In this document: positions 20,642-30,738 of the stretch, one piece after another | Numbering within the stretch: the first letter of the stretch is position 1 | Layout: the number at the start of each line of letters is the position of its first letter | Source: Hydractinia symbiolongicarpus | Taxonomy: Eukaryota > Cnidaria > Hydrozoa > Anthoathecata > Hydractiniidae | Direction of reading: 5' to 3' | DNA length: 64,000 nucleotides | NCBI RefSeq assembly: GCF_029227915.1 | Contig: NC_079886.1 | Coordinates: 8,990,001-9,054,000, forward strand | Made by a program: the position numbers and the translations under genes | Notes under the pieces: generated by a model | Seen by the model: the letters and a program-made list of their open reading frames with translations, nothing else | What the model was told of the DNA's origin: nothing | The model's database searches: none

Positions 20642-23129
20642 TTACATCAATTTGTCCGGATCTTTCTCTATGATTTGTGGTAGCATATATGTAAAGTAAA
20701 ACCGTAAAATGTTTTTTTGTAGTTCTTGCCAGTATTTCATGTCAAATGGCACTCTGTCGATTACAAGACCTTTTGAGGTATAAAAAATAAAATCACACCA
20801 TGTTTGACATGTGATAGCCAATTGCATTTGTATCTGATTGTAATATGTGTGATCTTTATTTATTTTGATATTTTCTGTATTGCTGTCATAGAGAATGCAA
20901 GGGTTTTTCGCCACAGAACACACTAACTTTGGATATATGTCTCTGTACAAGTGACTGCATTTTACCTCAAGGATGCCATAAAAGCCATTGCAGTTAACTC
21001 TTCCATCTGGTGTAGCTCCAAGCACATAATTATTTTGATCTATTGTTAAACCATTATTTTCCACAACAACTTGGAAACCTGCAATCTTCATGTATCTTTC
21101 ATAATGTGCAATGGCTATGGGTTCATGATATCGTCCATACTCAAATTTAACTTTTAAAAACTGTTGTGGTACACAACCATGCACTATATTTCGTGCTAAA
21201 GTTTTTAAGCCTCTTTCTGTTTTGGGTCCACTGTTTCCAAGTTTGTTGCACAGTGAGGCAGTAAATCTGTTTTCTCTATACTTGAACCAATTTGGATTGT
21301 TAGCTTGGTCTCGTGTATTTTTTTCGATGCTGATTGCATCAGCTGCCTGCTCTTTTAAATTTTGTAGTAACATTAGCTTTTTTTGCTCAACTAAATGAAT
21401 TTCATTGGCATAATTATCGATAACATTGTCATTTTGTTTAAAAAAGTGGTCAGTAAAATCTGAAAACAAAACCTGGTCGCCCTTGTTTCCATCCTCCTTA
21501 ATGTTACAGTAAACTTTAAAATCTGGTGGCATTAAGGCACATTGGTAGCTCAGAATAGATCCAAATGGCACCGGCCCAAATTGTGTTTGCGTGTATAGCT
21601 GAGGATTTGTGTTCATAATTTTTGGTGCATGTGCTTTGCCATGAAAATTAGTGACGTTGTCAAGCAAAATTCTCAAACTGTCACTACGTGTGTCTCTGTT
21701 ATGTTCAGATCTTGGCTCGTACAATGAAGATGTAATTCCTTTTTTAGAAGCTCCTTCAGTATTTGTGGCATTCCTTTTTGAATCTGGTGATTTAATGGTT
21801 AGTTCTGAGACAGGTGGCTTTTGCATATATTCTCTTGCCTGCGGTACATTCCAAACACATGGCATTGATGTGCATGCTTTAGGCTCTGGAATCATACGCA
21901 ATTCATCAACTACCCATTTAGCTAACAGTTTCATAACGGCATAGCAATGCGAACATGTGCCGGTTTTTCCGGCTGGACATTGACAATGTGCAAATACAAC
22001 TTCACCATTAATTTTGTTAAGTACAATAAACACCCATCTATTCATTTTTTTTAAACTTGCAGCAGCTATACCTTTTATACAAAATATATTATTGTCTTGT
22101 TTGACATATATTGTGCTGGTATCAATGTATTTTTCTTCTACAAATTGTTCACCTCTTGCAAAATGTTTTTTAATTGTTTTAGCCTTTTCAACAAATGTAT
22201 TGTTTACTTTTGTGTGATAGTCTGTCATTTGCGTAACGGTAAAGACAGGTACACCTTGCAAAGACTTTGACCAGCCAGTGAGGTCCAATGGATTTTTCAT
22301 ATCATTTTGTATTGCTGAGGGTGCTTCAGGTAGTGAGCCTTCTTTCCAAAGCGGTTTTAAAATTTTTCCTAGCTCCATTGCTTTTTTTCCTAATCCAAAG
22401 CTTATCAGGTGTTGGATCAACAATCTTCTGATTGTTTTTATTCTCAAAGTAGTTCCATACTCTAAAGTGAAGAAAAATACATTGAATACAAATGTGTTGC
22501 TTTTTATGCATACAAAATCTTGAATTTAGGAAAATATTTTTTTAGAATATATATTATATATAAATAGCTACATACACATATGATGGTAAAAAAGCATGTA
22601 AAATAATTTTCTATGAAAATATTATAAAATCCAAGTTTATTGAGGTTGCTCTGACTTCTGTTGTGAAATTGTAATTACCAACATTCCACTTTTCTTATGT
22701 TTCTAGATTTGTGTTTGCAATATAATAAAGCCATAATTCTGTTCAGCTTCTCTCTACAATTTAATATCACTTACCTAACTTGGGCATCTTTTAGTGTGTG
22801 AATACCACGTAGAGTGTCTCCTCTAAATACTAACCACTGTTTTAAATGTTCCATAGGATATTTTGAAAGCATTGTAACATTTAATTTTACATATGGGTTG
22901 TCAATATCATCTTCTGTGAGAGTAATGGCATCCATATCTACATAAATTTAAAAAACCTATATATATACATTTTTTATAGTTTTCGTTTTCCTAACAATCA
23001 CTTTTTTCCATTAAAACGTAAATTTCTCTTGCTAGCTAGCTTAAAAGTTTAAGGTTACTTACCAACCATGTTGTTTTTGAAATAATCATCAAAATCTGGT
23101 ATCTCCAACTCGTGTTTTTTAAAATCCAT
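20642..23129 (-). pseudogene. SAP-like / SWIM / YqaJ-nuclease protein of the transposon, one frameshift
   Basis: Exons by splice consensus: 23129-23063 (ATG start), 22937-22775, 22461-20642. Exon 2 encodes a SAP-like helix pair (YPMEHLKQWLVFRG ... TLKDAQV). Exon 3 opens with WNYFENKNNQKIVDPTP in one frame, then needs a shift of one base to continue into the long frame. The likely site is the run of seven T on the plus strand (22382-22388); six would restore the frame, and the spliced length (2,050 nt) is one more than a multiple of three. The long frame has a SWIM finger (CQC ... CSH, near 21985-21949) and a YqaJ-type nuclease core: GATPDG (Asp near 21007) and LEVKC (Glu/Lys near 20968), then QMQLAI. 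It is probably an accessory nuclease or DNA-binding partner of transposition. It ends 93 bp from the transposase stop, facing it. Confidence 0.8.
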
Positions 23130-23426
23130 ATTGAGCTGAGATTTAGCTATTAAAATAACTGTTTTTTACAAATTTTAGATATAATATTTCTGAAATAAAG
23201 CTTGTCACAAAACCAACACTTCCACAGATCTTGTCTTCAAACTCAGAATGCCAGCGCTTATTAATGTCAAAAGATGCGTAACTTTATAGAGATAAAGCCT
23301 TTTATTAAGGAGTTAACTCGTTTTTATGTAAATATCGCCCTCATAATAATGTATCTCCGCAGCATTTTGAATCTGTTGTTAGCAGAAACAAAGAATCATA
23401 TTGGAAGCAATTAGTAAAGAATTTTA

Positions 23427-23489
23427 AGCACCGCTTGCCTCGTTTCCGTGCAACGAAGCAAAGTTACGCAATCATTTATGAAAAGGTCT
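23427..23489 (-). repeat. Right terminal inverted repeat of the transposon
   Basis: 63 bp, the same length as the left end. Read inward from the right it begins AGACCTTTTCATAAATGATT. AT follows at 23490-23491. Confidence 0.85.
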
Positions 23490-23491
23490 AT

Positions 23492-24947
23492 TGACATAAA
23501 AATGGGAGAATGGTATTGAACCTCATAATTGTCATTTTTAACGACCTATTTGCGTCTTAATAACCTCGTAACCTTTTAATCAATCTTGATGGCGTAAATT
23601 AGTTTTTTTTCCGAAAAATTGTTGTAAATTTGATTTTCCGTTGTAAGGTCACTAAAAAAATTTAAAAAACAACAAATTATTACTTTTCTAATCGGGTTTT
23701 TTATTTTTACCAAAATAATATTTTATTCGCTGTAGGGAAAATTTCCCTCGTGAAAGTTCTCAGGTTTTACTTGTTGTTTTTCCCACTTTATTTACAATAA
23801 AGATTTCTTCACAACACGAAATTACTCATCTCGCACACGGGAATCGATTTAATTGGCTCAGATTAAATGCCAACTTAGTTTTTAGGACTTTTTAGGATGA
23901 TTATCCCGAACTCGTGAACAACCTTATCAAGCGCACAGGCGACATTATCAAAGCGTAAGGGACCATATCGAATTCCCAATATACTATATCAAATGAGCAA
24001 CGGACCACTGGAAAGGGTGAATAGCATTTATCGAGTGTTAGTTAAAAAATATTCATCTTTTACATCGTTGTGCAAAATAAACTTAACTGACACTACATGT
24101 GATGGCTTACTTACTGAAATAAGCCTATAAAAGTTGATGCATTTTTTATTTATTTGTTTATTTGTTTGCTTTACTTTTTAATACCTACACCCCTTCGGAT
24201 TAGCTATCACTCCTTTTATAAGCAAATTATTGTGAAAAATGATGACCCATATCTTTTCTTTTTGACAAATTCGTTGTTAAAAAAACTTGGTACTGCTTTG
24301 TATTTTGTTAAAACATTTTTCGTACCCTTTCTTAAATGACAGCAATCCTCAAAAAAAGCGCCAAATGAAAATTTGATTGAGCTTTTTATGATATACCTAT
24401 TATTTTTGTGCAACTTCATATCTTTCTGAGAAGTTGAATCAATCTTGGAAAGTTACTAAAAAAATTATCTCTTTCATATAATCGACAACGGAAAGGTAAT
24501 AATTTTAATGACGTCAGTAGATTCGCAAGAATATCGCGACTGTTTTTGTATGATTTATCATTTTACATCGGTACAAAAATTTTTTCGTGGAAGCCTTATT
24601 CTTAAAGCACTTCCATCCCTCTATTGTGTTCAGTATTTATTCAAATGTTCATTTATGATTTAACATAACAACGTCATGCAATCGAAAATAAGTCATTTAT
24701 TGTAACGGATAAAAATCTACATGAGAACCACTTACGAAGCTATTAAAAATGGGGGATCTAACTGTGTAAGACCACGTGCGTTGTTTTTTGTTCTCAGAAC
24801 GTGATGTCATCGCGGGAAAATAATTTCTGTTATTTATCTAAACAATGCAATAAAACGTGTATAAAATAAGAATTGACATTAGAAAAATGTAGTTGACATA
24901 CTTATGACAATATTGACAGTTAAACGTTGAACTTTTGAACCGAGGCG
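23492..24947. other. Intergenic DNA upstream of the PH-domain gene
   Basis: AT-rich with no gene. A CRE-like TGACGTCA-type core (AATGACGTCAGT) lies near 24508, about 450 bp upstream of the PH gene's TATA box. Whether it acts on that gene is unknown. Confidence 0.35.
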
Positions 24948-24954
24948 TATAAAG
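24948..24954 (+). promoter_or_regulatory. Probable TATA box of the PH-domain gene
   Basis: TATAAAG, 57 bases before the ATG at 25005. Initiation about 30 bases downstream would leave a 5' leader of roughly 25-30 bases with no intron, consistent with an intronless gene. Confidence 0.5.
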
Positions 24955-25004
24955 AAATAGCGTCCAAGCAGAAATATTTTATTTGTTAAAAGGTATAACG
25001 AGAG

Positions 25005-25778
25005 ATGGAAAGCAGTGTTAAGGAAGGATATATGTTCATGCAGAATAATTCAATATGGAAGCCGAGTACATTAAAAGCCAAATACTTCATACTCACGAAC
25101 GAGTGCCTGTATTGCTTCAAACGTCGCGGAGATTTAACGTCAATACCATACGACGTTGTATGCTTGGATGACGTAGCTTTGTCTGTGAATGAAGAACGAC
25201 GTGGCTTACGCAAACGTTATCGTATAAAACTAACGTCCAACGAAAAGAAGACGTATGACTTATTTTGTTTCACGTCAGAGGAACGAGATGCTTGGTTCAC
25301 CAGTATTATGCAGATTTTAGCTTCCAAATACACCGACGAAATAACGTCGTCGTGTCCGTCGACGTTAAAACGACAAAGTAAATTGTTGCAACAAAAAAGA
25401 ATATCAGTGAGTTGTTTACAACTCACGGATTTGAACGTCGTCGAAGACCCTTGCTCGAAAACGAGGACAATAACGCCAATACGAGAATGGTTAGATTCTC
25501 CTGCTCCGATTGGACACCGAAAAAAATACTCGTCCAGTTCGTTGGATATCGCAATAAGGACTGATATATCCAGACAAACGACGTGTAAAGGCAATAAGCC
25601 ATCGAGGCTAACGTTTTTTCAGAGCGAAAAAAGAAAAAGCAAGTTTCGAGCAGTATCGTTAATGAACTTGGATCAGTCTTCCACTGACTGCAGTAAATTT
25701 AACTCGCTTGAAAACGAAAAGCTGGTCGCAAAACGGAAAAAGTTAGCCTTTTCCTCCTTATCCACCAGACTGCGATAA
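25005..25778 (+). CDS. Single-exon PH-domain protein
   Basis: 257 residues. Residues about 4-108 form a pleckstrin-homology domain: VKEGYMF as first strand, KAKYFIL as second strand, LYCFKRRGD as third, a YRIKL / YDLFCFTSEERDAW end and the helix with the invariant Trp97. Lys24-x-Lys26-Tyr after the basic first loop resembles the signature of phosphoinositide-binding PH domains, so membrane recruitment is plausible. The rest (about 110-257) is Ser/Arg/Lys-rich, without a recognised domain and probably disordered; it includes HRKKYSSSS, a possible phosphorylation cluster. The start is the first ATG after the TATA box. No catalytic partner domain is present, so it may be an adaptor. I cannot name an orthologue. 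Confidence 0.8.
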   Translation: MESSVKEGYMFMQNNSIWKPSTLKAKYFILTNECLYCFKRRGDLTSIPYDVVCLDDVALSVNEERRGLRKRYRIKLTSNEKKTYDLFCFTSEERDAWFTSIMQILASKYTDEITSSCPSTLKRQSKLLQQKRISVSCLQLTDLNVVEDPCSKTRTITPIREWLDSPAPIGHRKKYSSSSLDIAIRTDISRQTTCKGNKPSRLTFFQSEKRKSKFRAVSLMNLDQSSTDCSKFNSLENEKLVAKRKKLAFSSLSTRLR

Positions 25779-28505
25779 AAAATTAAAATTTATTTAATTT
25801 ATATATATATTTATTTTAATTTCATTGTAATATTGTGTAAAGCAGGGAGAATTAATATATTTTATGTTATTTTAGGTTATTTTATCACATCATATAGTAT
25901 GTTATATATATTTTTATATATAACATATTTCAAAACAGAAAATATATTACAAAACTTAAAAAACATTATTTTCTTGTTCGAATACAAGCAGAGAACGTTT
26001 TTAGCTCGATGATTCATCTTTTTTTAGATGGCCATGCTGATGTAATCATGATAAAAGAAAGACAAACAAAAACTATTCTATCATAATTATTTCATTACTC
26101 ATACAAGTTACTATTGTTTTAAGTTTTCTAATCCAGCTGGAGAAGTGACTAACCAACATAGGACACCCCTTTTATCATCTTCATCCCCAGGGCTTCTTAG
26201 CCTTCATCATATTCCGTTCTGTTTTAAAGAAACCAAAAAAGTCCCGGGTTCGAGATTGCCCTTCCTTTTACACGTTTACGTTACAATTTTGCCTCTAAAG
26301 AAAAGGATTTTCAATAAGATCCAATTTAAAATACTCTGTTTTTTTGTACGACAAGCGCAAGAGATAATTTTGCGATTTTTAACTGAGATTTGAAAAAAGA
26401 ATATAAAAGTACTTATTTTAACGTCAACTGTTTAACAGGGTTGTTTTGAAAGACAACAGTGCGGTAAACACCCTGAATGTGGACAGATGCAAAGTGGACA
26501 CATTCGTGGCAACTGTTTCCTCTTAACAACAAAAGAACTTCATGTCTCGCGCAAAATATATTTCATTGTTAGAGCTAGAAAAAGCGGGAAAACTGAAGTG
26601 CTTCACAACACAGTGCGTGTTTTTCTGATTCAAATGCGTATAAAGTCAGTTGAAAGAAATTTAGATATGTTCAACCTCATCGCCAGGCCTTGTTAACTGG
26701 GGGGGGGGTGTTGTTAAAAGCAAGTAGATAGAGAGATAAAGTAGATAAAAATCAACTTTTACGTTCCTCTTTCTTAATTGTTGTTTTGATTTAAAAATCG
26801 CTGTCGTCAGTTTCGGAATGACATAAAACAAACATGGCATACAAATAATTAGTTTCGTCTAGGTAATTAGTTTAGCATTGTTAATTAAACATTTTAGAAA
26901 TGACTTCCGTTTTAACAAAAAGCTAATCAGAGGTTCACTTTTCGTATGATTAATTTTTTTGTTGACGAAAAGTAATTTTGCAACCAGATTAAGGATTACG
27001 TGGGAGCAATATTGAGTAATTTTTCATGTTGAGCGACCTGCAAAGAATGCTGGAAAACCAAAGAAAGACTAGGTAAAAATGATATCTAAGCGTAACATTT
27101 TAAAATTTCATTATAAATAAGGGGTGCTTGAAATACGATTTTAAAAGAGAAGCCAATTAATAGGCGGAAACCGCTTTATAGTGCGGCACCATGGCATGCT
27201 TAGGATATTTTGTCTGAAAAAAATTAATAGAAAGCCTTTGGGGCGGGGTGTGGCAATTTCGTGCTGATCCTGATAACCTTGTTTCCCAGGGTACTTGTAT
27301 AATGTGAAGTCTACTCTTCATTCCAACTGGTGAAATAGTTTTAACACACGGAGTTGGTTAAACTTTCAATACTTTAAACCATTTTGATGTAAGTCATTGA
27401 TTTCAAACATTAGCACTCCTTTTCGTACACCCTTATTCTAATTGTCGGTGTTTTGAAGTTATTTTTCCGCTTTCCCTTTTTCCCTGTAGAACTTCAAACA
27501 AAATGCTTCTATTACACAATTCTAACGAGTGGGCGAGACGTGATTTAAAATAACGGCAAATAGTCAAAGAAAAAGACTTTTGGCACAAGAAATGTTTACC
27601 TAGCTATAACAACATTTTTTTTTAACCTTTTTGACAAAAATGATATTTCAGTAAAAAGTAAACAAACAAGGCGATAAACATTTTTAACTCGGTTATCAAC
27701 CTTCCTACACTATGACAATAATACCTCGCACATCGCAACTATTTTCGTAAATATTTCTGTCATGTGAAATTTTTCTGTTTATTATTTATTACCAAATTCG
27801 TCACCAACCTTCAAGATTGATGTTTGCGAAAGAAAGTTTTTTGAATCCTTGTTTTTATTTCGAATTACCTTTCCTTCGAAAAAAACAAATAATGTAGCTT
27901 TCATGTTTTCTTTCCACAAATGAAAGACTTGTAAACTTCTGCTTTGCAACACGTCCAATGCGAAAGTTTAGATTACTCAATGTTATATTTTCACCAGGGT
28001 AACGACTACCCAACATCCTTTGCGGTTTAAGTCACATGATGTTTTTAACCACGAGAACAATGTGTTTCTTATCATGGGAAAAACTTCATCATTATGGCAG
28101 CACTTGAAAAGCACTTCAACAATTTATTAACAGGATTACGCATATTTTATTTGCAACTTTCGCACTATAGGGTTAGAACCTAAATCTTAAGAGTCAGGGA
28201 GAATAGGGCACTTAAAATTGAGAGTTTGTTCAATTTTGGGGGGCAAAGTAAAATACATGTATCCTTTTTACTAATGAAAACAAGATTTTCTTGATCGACT
28301 TGTTACAAATGATTAATTAAAAGTTATCTATTTCATCTTCAGGTATTCAGGTTTGTTGAGCTCAGAAATAATCGTAAACTTTGAAATAAAAAATGGTGTA
28401 TGCCATCTGGTAGCTCATCTAAAATTAATTAGAGCTTACTTCAGAGAGATTGGCAGACCATGTTACACTATTAAGTTGTGCTGTAGATAGCCTGTGCTAA
28501 AAAGA
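25779..28505. other. Intergenic DNA with one degenerate palindromic element
   Basis: TA-rich simple sequence follows the PH gene (about 25795-25925). A degenerate AACCTCGTCCCCAGG-type element lies at about 26172-26262 (TTCATCCCCAGGGCTTCTTA ... AAGTCCCGGGTTCGAGATTG). A run of ten G lies at about 26699-26708. No gene seen. Confidence 0.4.
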
Positions 28506-28580
28506 ATTATTTCGCCCCTCTCATGATTATCTTTAAAACATTGGGTGCCTTGAAGATAAGCATGAGAGGGGCGAAATAAT
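28506..28580. repeat. Hairpin with 28-bp arms
   Basis: ATTATTTCGCCCCTCTCATG+ATTATCTT is mirrored by AAGATAAGCATGAGAGGGGC+GAAATAAT with one mismatch, around a 19-nt centre. Compact, non-coding, and GC-rich in its arms; probably a tiny palindromic transposon. Confidence 0.75.
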
Positions 28581-29329
28581 GAATGCTTATTTTGGTTCGT
28601 TCTTATTTAACCGTCATGGGAATATCCTGTCATTTTCTCACTTATTTAACATTCTAAATAAACGCGTTTATCTGGAGACAGTTGTCACCCATTCACATGT
28701 CAACCGTTACGCAATGACGTCACGGTAGCTTGACATTGTCACGTGAAAAGCACTTTATTCCACGTTGCAAATAAATCATGCGTTTTTAACATTGTTTTTG
28801 CTAAATCAGCAGAGCGTTGTTAATTTCTCTCTTCAAGCAAAAAAAAAACATATTTAAGTAATAATTCGTCAAAAATTTCGCAGTAATTGCATTTTTTAAA
28901 AGTTGACGCGAACACGTGTTACCTGCTCATTTACGTTAAAAATGAATAATGATGGTAACAAAATATTCTTATGCAGAAAAGTTAAAAAAGGCACACACCT
29001 AACGGCCCAAACTATACCTTGCATTGATGAAATATTTAGAACACGTTAAGATTATTTTAATTCTCACGTGTCTTTTCATCCAATAACATTGATAAAAAAA
29101 CAAGGACATGTTTATGCAGTCACAAATAAGAAACAGATAACGTCACCCAGACCTTTGAAGTTCTTTCTTATATATAAATATAGTCTACTTTTCGTAACAT
29201 TTTCCATCAAAGTTGGTACTTTTGAAGGCAGGTAAACAAATTTTCTTAAACCCATGGTGTCTGACACCACGGTTGTCACCGTTATTGAGAAAAAAACCCT
29301 CTGATTTTCCCTCTTTATTTTCATCGATT
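28581..29329. other. Intergenic DNA, nothing recognised
   Basis: AT-rich; no gene, RNA or repeat that I can support. Confidence 0.4.
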
Positions 29330-29442
29330 ATTTATTTCCCTCTCCGTCTTTTCATTGATTTTTGCTATATTTCCCCTTGATTTTCCGTCTTTTCATTGAT
29401 TTTTTCATATTTTTCCTTCATTTTCCGTCTTTTCCTTGATTA
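29330..29442. repeat. Imperfect tandem repeat, about 43-bp unit, three copies
   Basis: The core CCGTCTTTTCATTGATTTTT recurs near 29345, 29386 and 29425, joined by T-rich spacers. Confidence 0.6.
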
Positions 29443-30228
29443 AAACTCACAAGCATAGAATAAATATTTCCCATGAATACCAAGACAAACTATGTATATT
29501 TTTCTTCCAAAGAAAAAAAAAGAATTTTGCAACTAGAAAAGAAAAATATATAAAATACATAGCTAGAACATCACAATTAAAAAGTGGAGAAATACAAAAA
29601 CAATTCTAATTTTTCCTGGCATTCAAAATTCCTTAATTCCCCTGATTTAGTGGCAATCGTGGACACTGTATTAACAGGTTCGGAATAAAACAGGGTCATG
29701 GTCACCGTAGCAGTATCGTAGCAGTATCATAGCACTTCAAAGTCTGTGTGATGTATAAACTGCTTTGGAAAAAATAAACGATGATGGAATAGAAAAGAAG
29801 TATTAACAATTTTGTTAAGGTTATCAATTAAACAAGCAATGGTCACTGTGTCACCTATTTGGCAGGGTGACCATAACTTTGGGAAGTTTTGGGATTACAT
29901 TTAATGAGAAAACATTAGAAACATGTTAAAACCATTCTCAGGAAATTTGACAACTTTTAAAAGGCAAACAAACGTTACTAATAAAATATAAATACTTATA
30001 AAAAGAAAGTTGTACGTTACATAATTTTTTTTTTTAGATTTTAAGAGGAAACAATATTTTGGGTCCAAACTTTAGATTATTGAGATTTTAGGCGTGTTTA
30101 ACCCGTTTGCTAATATGTCAGTACAAACTTAATTGGTAATCTTATTTAGGCCGAGCTTTTTTAGTGTTGTGACAGGTCTTGGTCTATGGTTTGTGTGAGC
30201 TAATTGGGAAACGGTTTAGAGTAGATTT

Positions 30229-30390
30229 TGCATGAAGTTATCTGCATGAAGTTATCTGCATGGACTTATGTGTATGAAGTTATCTGCATGAACTTATGTG
30301 TATGAAGTTATCTGCATGAAAATATGTGCATGAAGTTATATGCATGAAGTTATGTGTATGAAGTTATCTGCATGAAGTTATATCCACGCC
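30229..30390. repeat. Minisatellite, about 14-bp unit (TGCATGAAGTTATC)
   Basis: Around eleven variant units alternating between TGCATGAAGTTATC and TGTATGAAGTTATG. It lies about 350 bp beyond the stop codon of the DPY19-like gene, in or after its 3' UTR. Confidence 0.8.
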
Positions 30391-30738
30391 AGACCAATCA
30401 CACAATTTCGACTAATTTCAACATAGTGTTTTGTGTCTTTTGTGATGACCTATTCCAATTTCCCACATTTCCTATAAAAACCTCTAGAGATAAAGAGTTC
30501 TGTGTACAGCCCACTGTCGTACGGTTTGTATGAAACGTTTAAGGAAAGTGAAATGATGTGAGTACCCAAGAAAACAAAAACAATTGACAAATCTGTGCGC
30601 ACTAAAAATTCATGATTATGATGTATACAAATCCATCCATTAAAAAGTATTTTCTATCAGCTTTATAAATATGCAGAATTATACACCCTAAAATTATTTT
30701 CTTCTCTTGGTAAATACAACGCATGCGCACCACATGAC

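Larger units (their letters stand above)
18944..23489. mobile_element. ISL2EU/PIF-Harbinger-type (PHIS) DNA transposon, nearly intact
   Basis: The left end AGACCTTTTCATAAATTATT (63 bp to 19006) and the right end (23427-23489) are inverted repeats: the outer 25 bp differ at two places, and an inner block ending CAAGCGGTGCT is also conserved. The dinucleotide AT sits directly outside both ends (18942-18943, 23490-23491). AT is its own reverse complement, so it could be a target duplication or part of the ends. Inside are two convergent genes: a THAP + DDE transposase (plus strand) and a SAP-like/SWIM/YqaJ protein (minus strand). A DDE_4-type transposase with a YqaJ nuclease partner and AT target sites is what I know of ISL2EU elements; the exact superfamily name is inference. 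Each gene carries one disabling lesion, so this copy is recently dead or needs readthrough/frameshifting. Confidence 0.85.

Noticed and set aside
22326-22511. 61-codon minus-strand ORF overlapping the start of the YqaJ frame
   Set aside because: It is not a separate gene: it is the true first part of exon 3 before the frameshift, plus intron sequence upstream.
30229-30390. Possible coding repeat or CRISPR-like array
   Set aside because: Units of about 14 bp adjoin with no unique spacers; an ordinary minisatellite.
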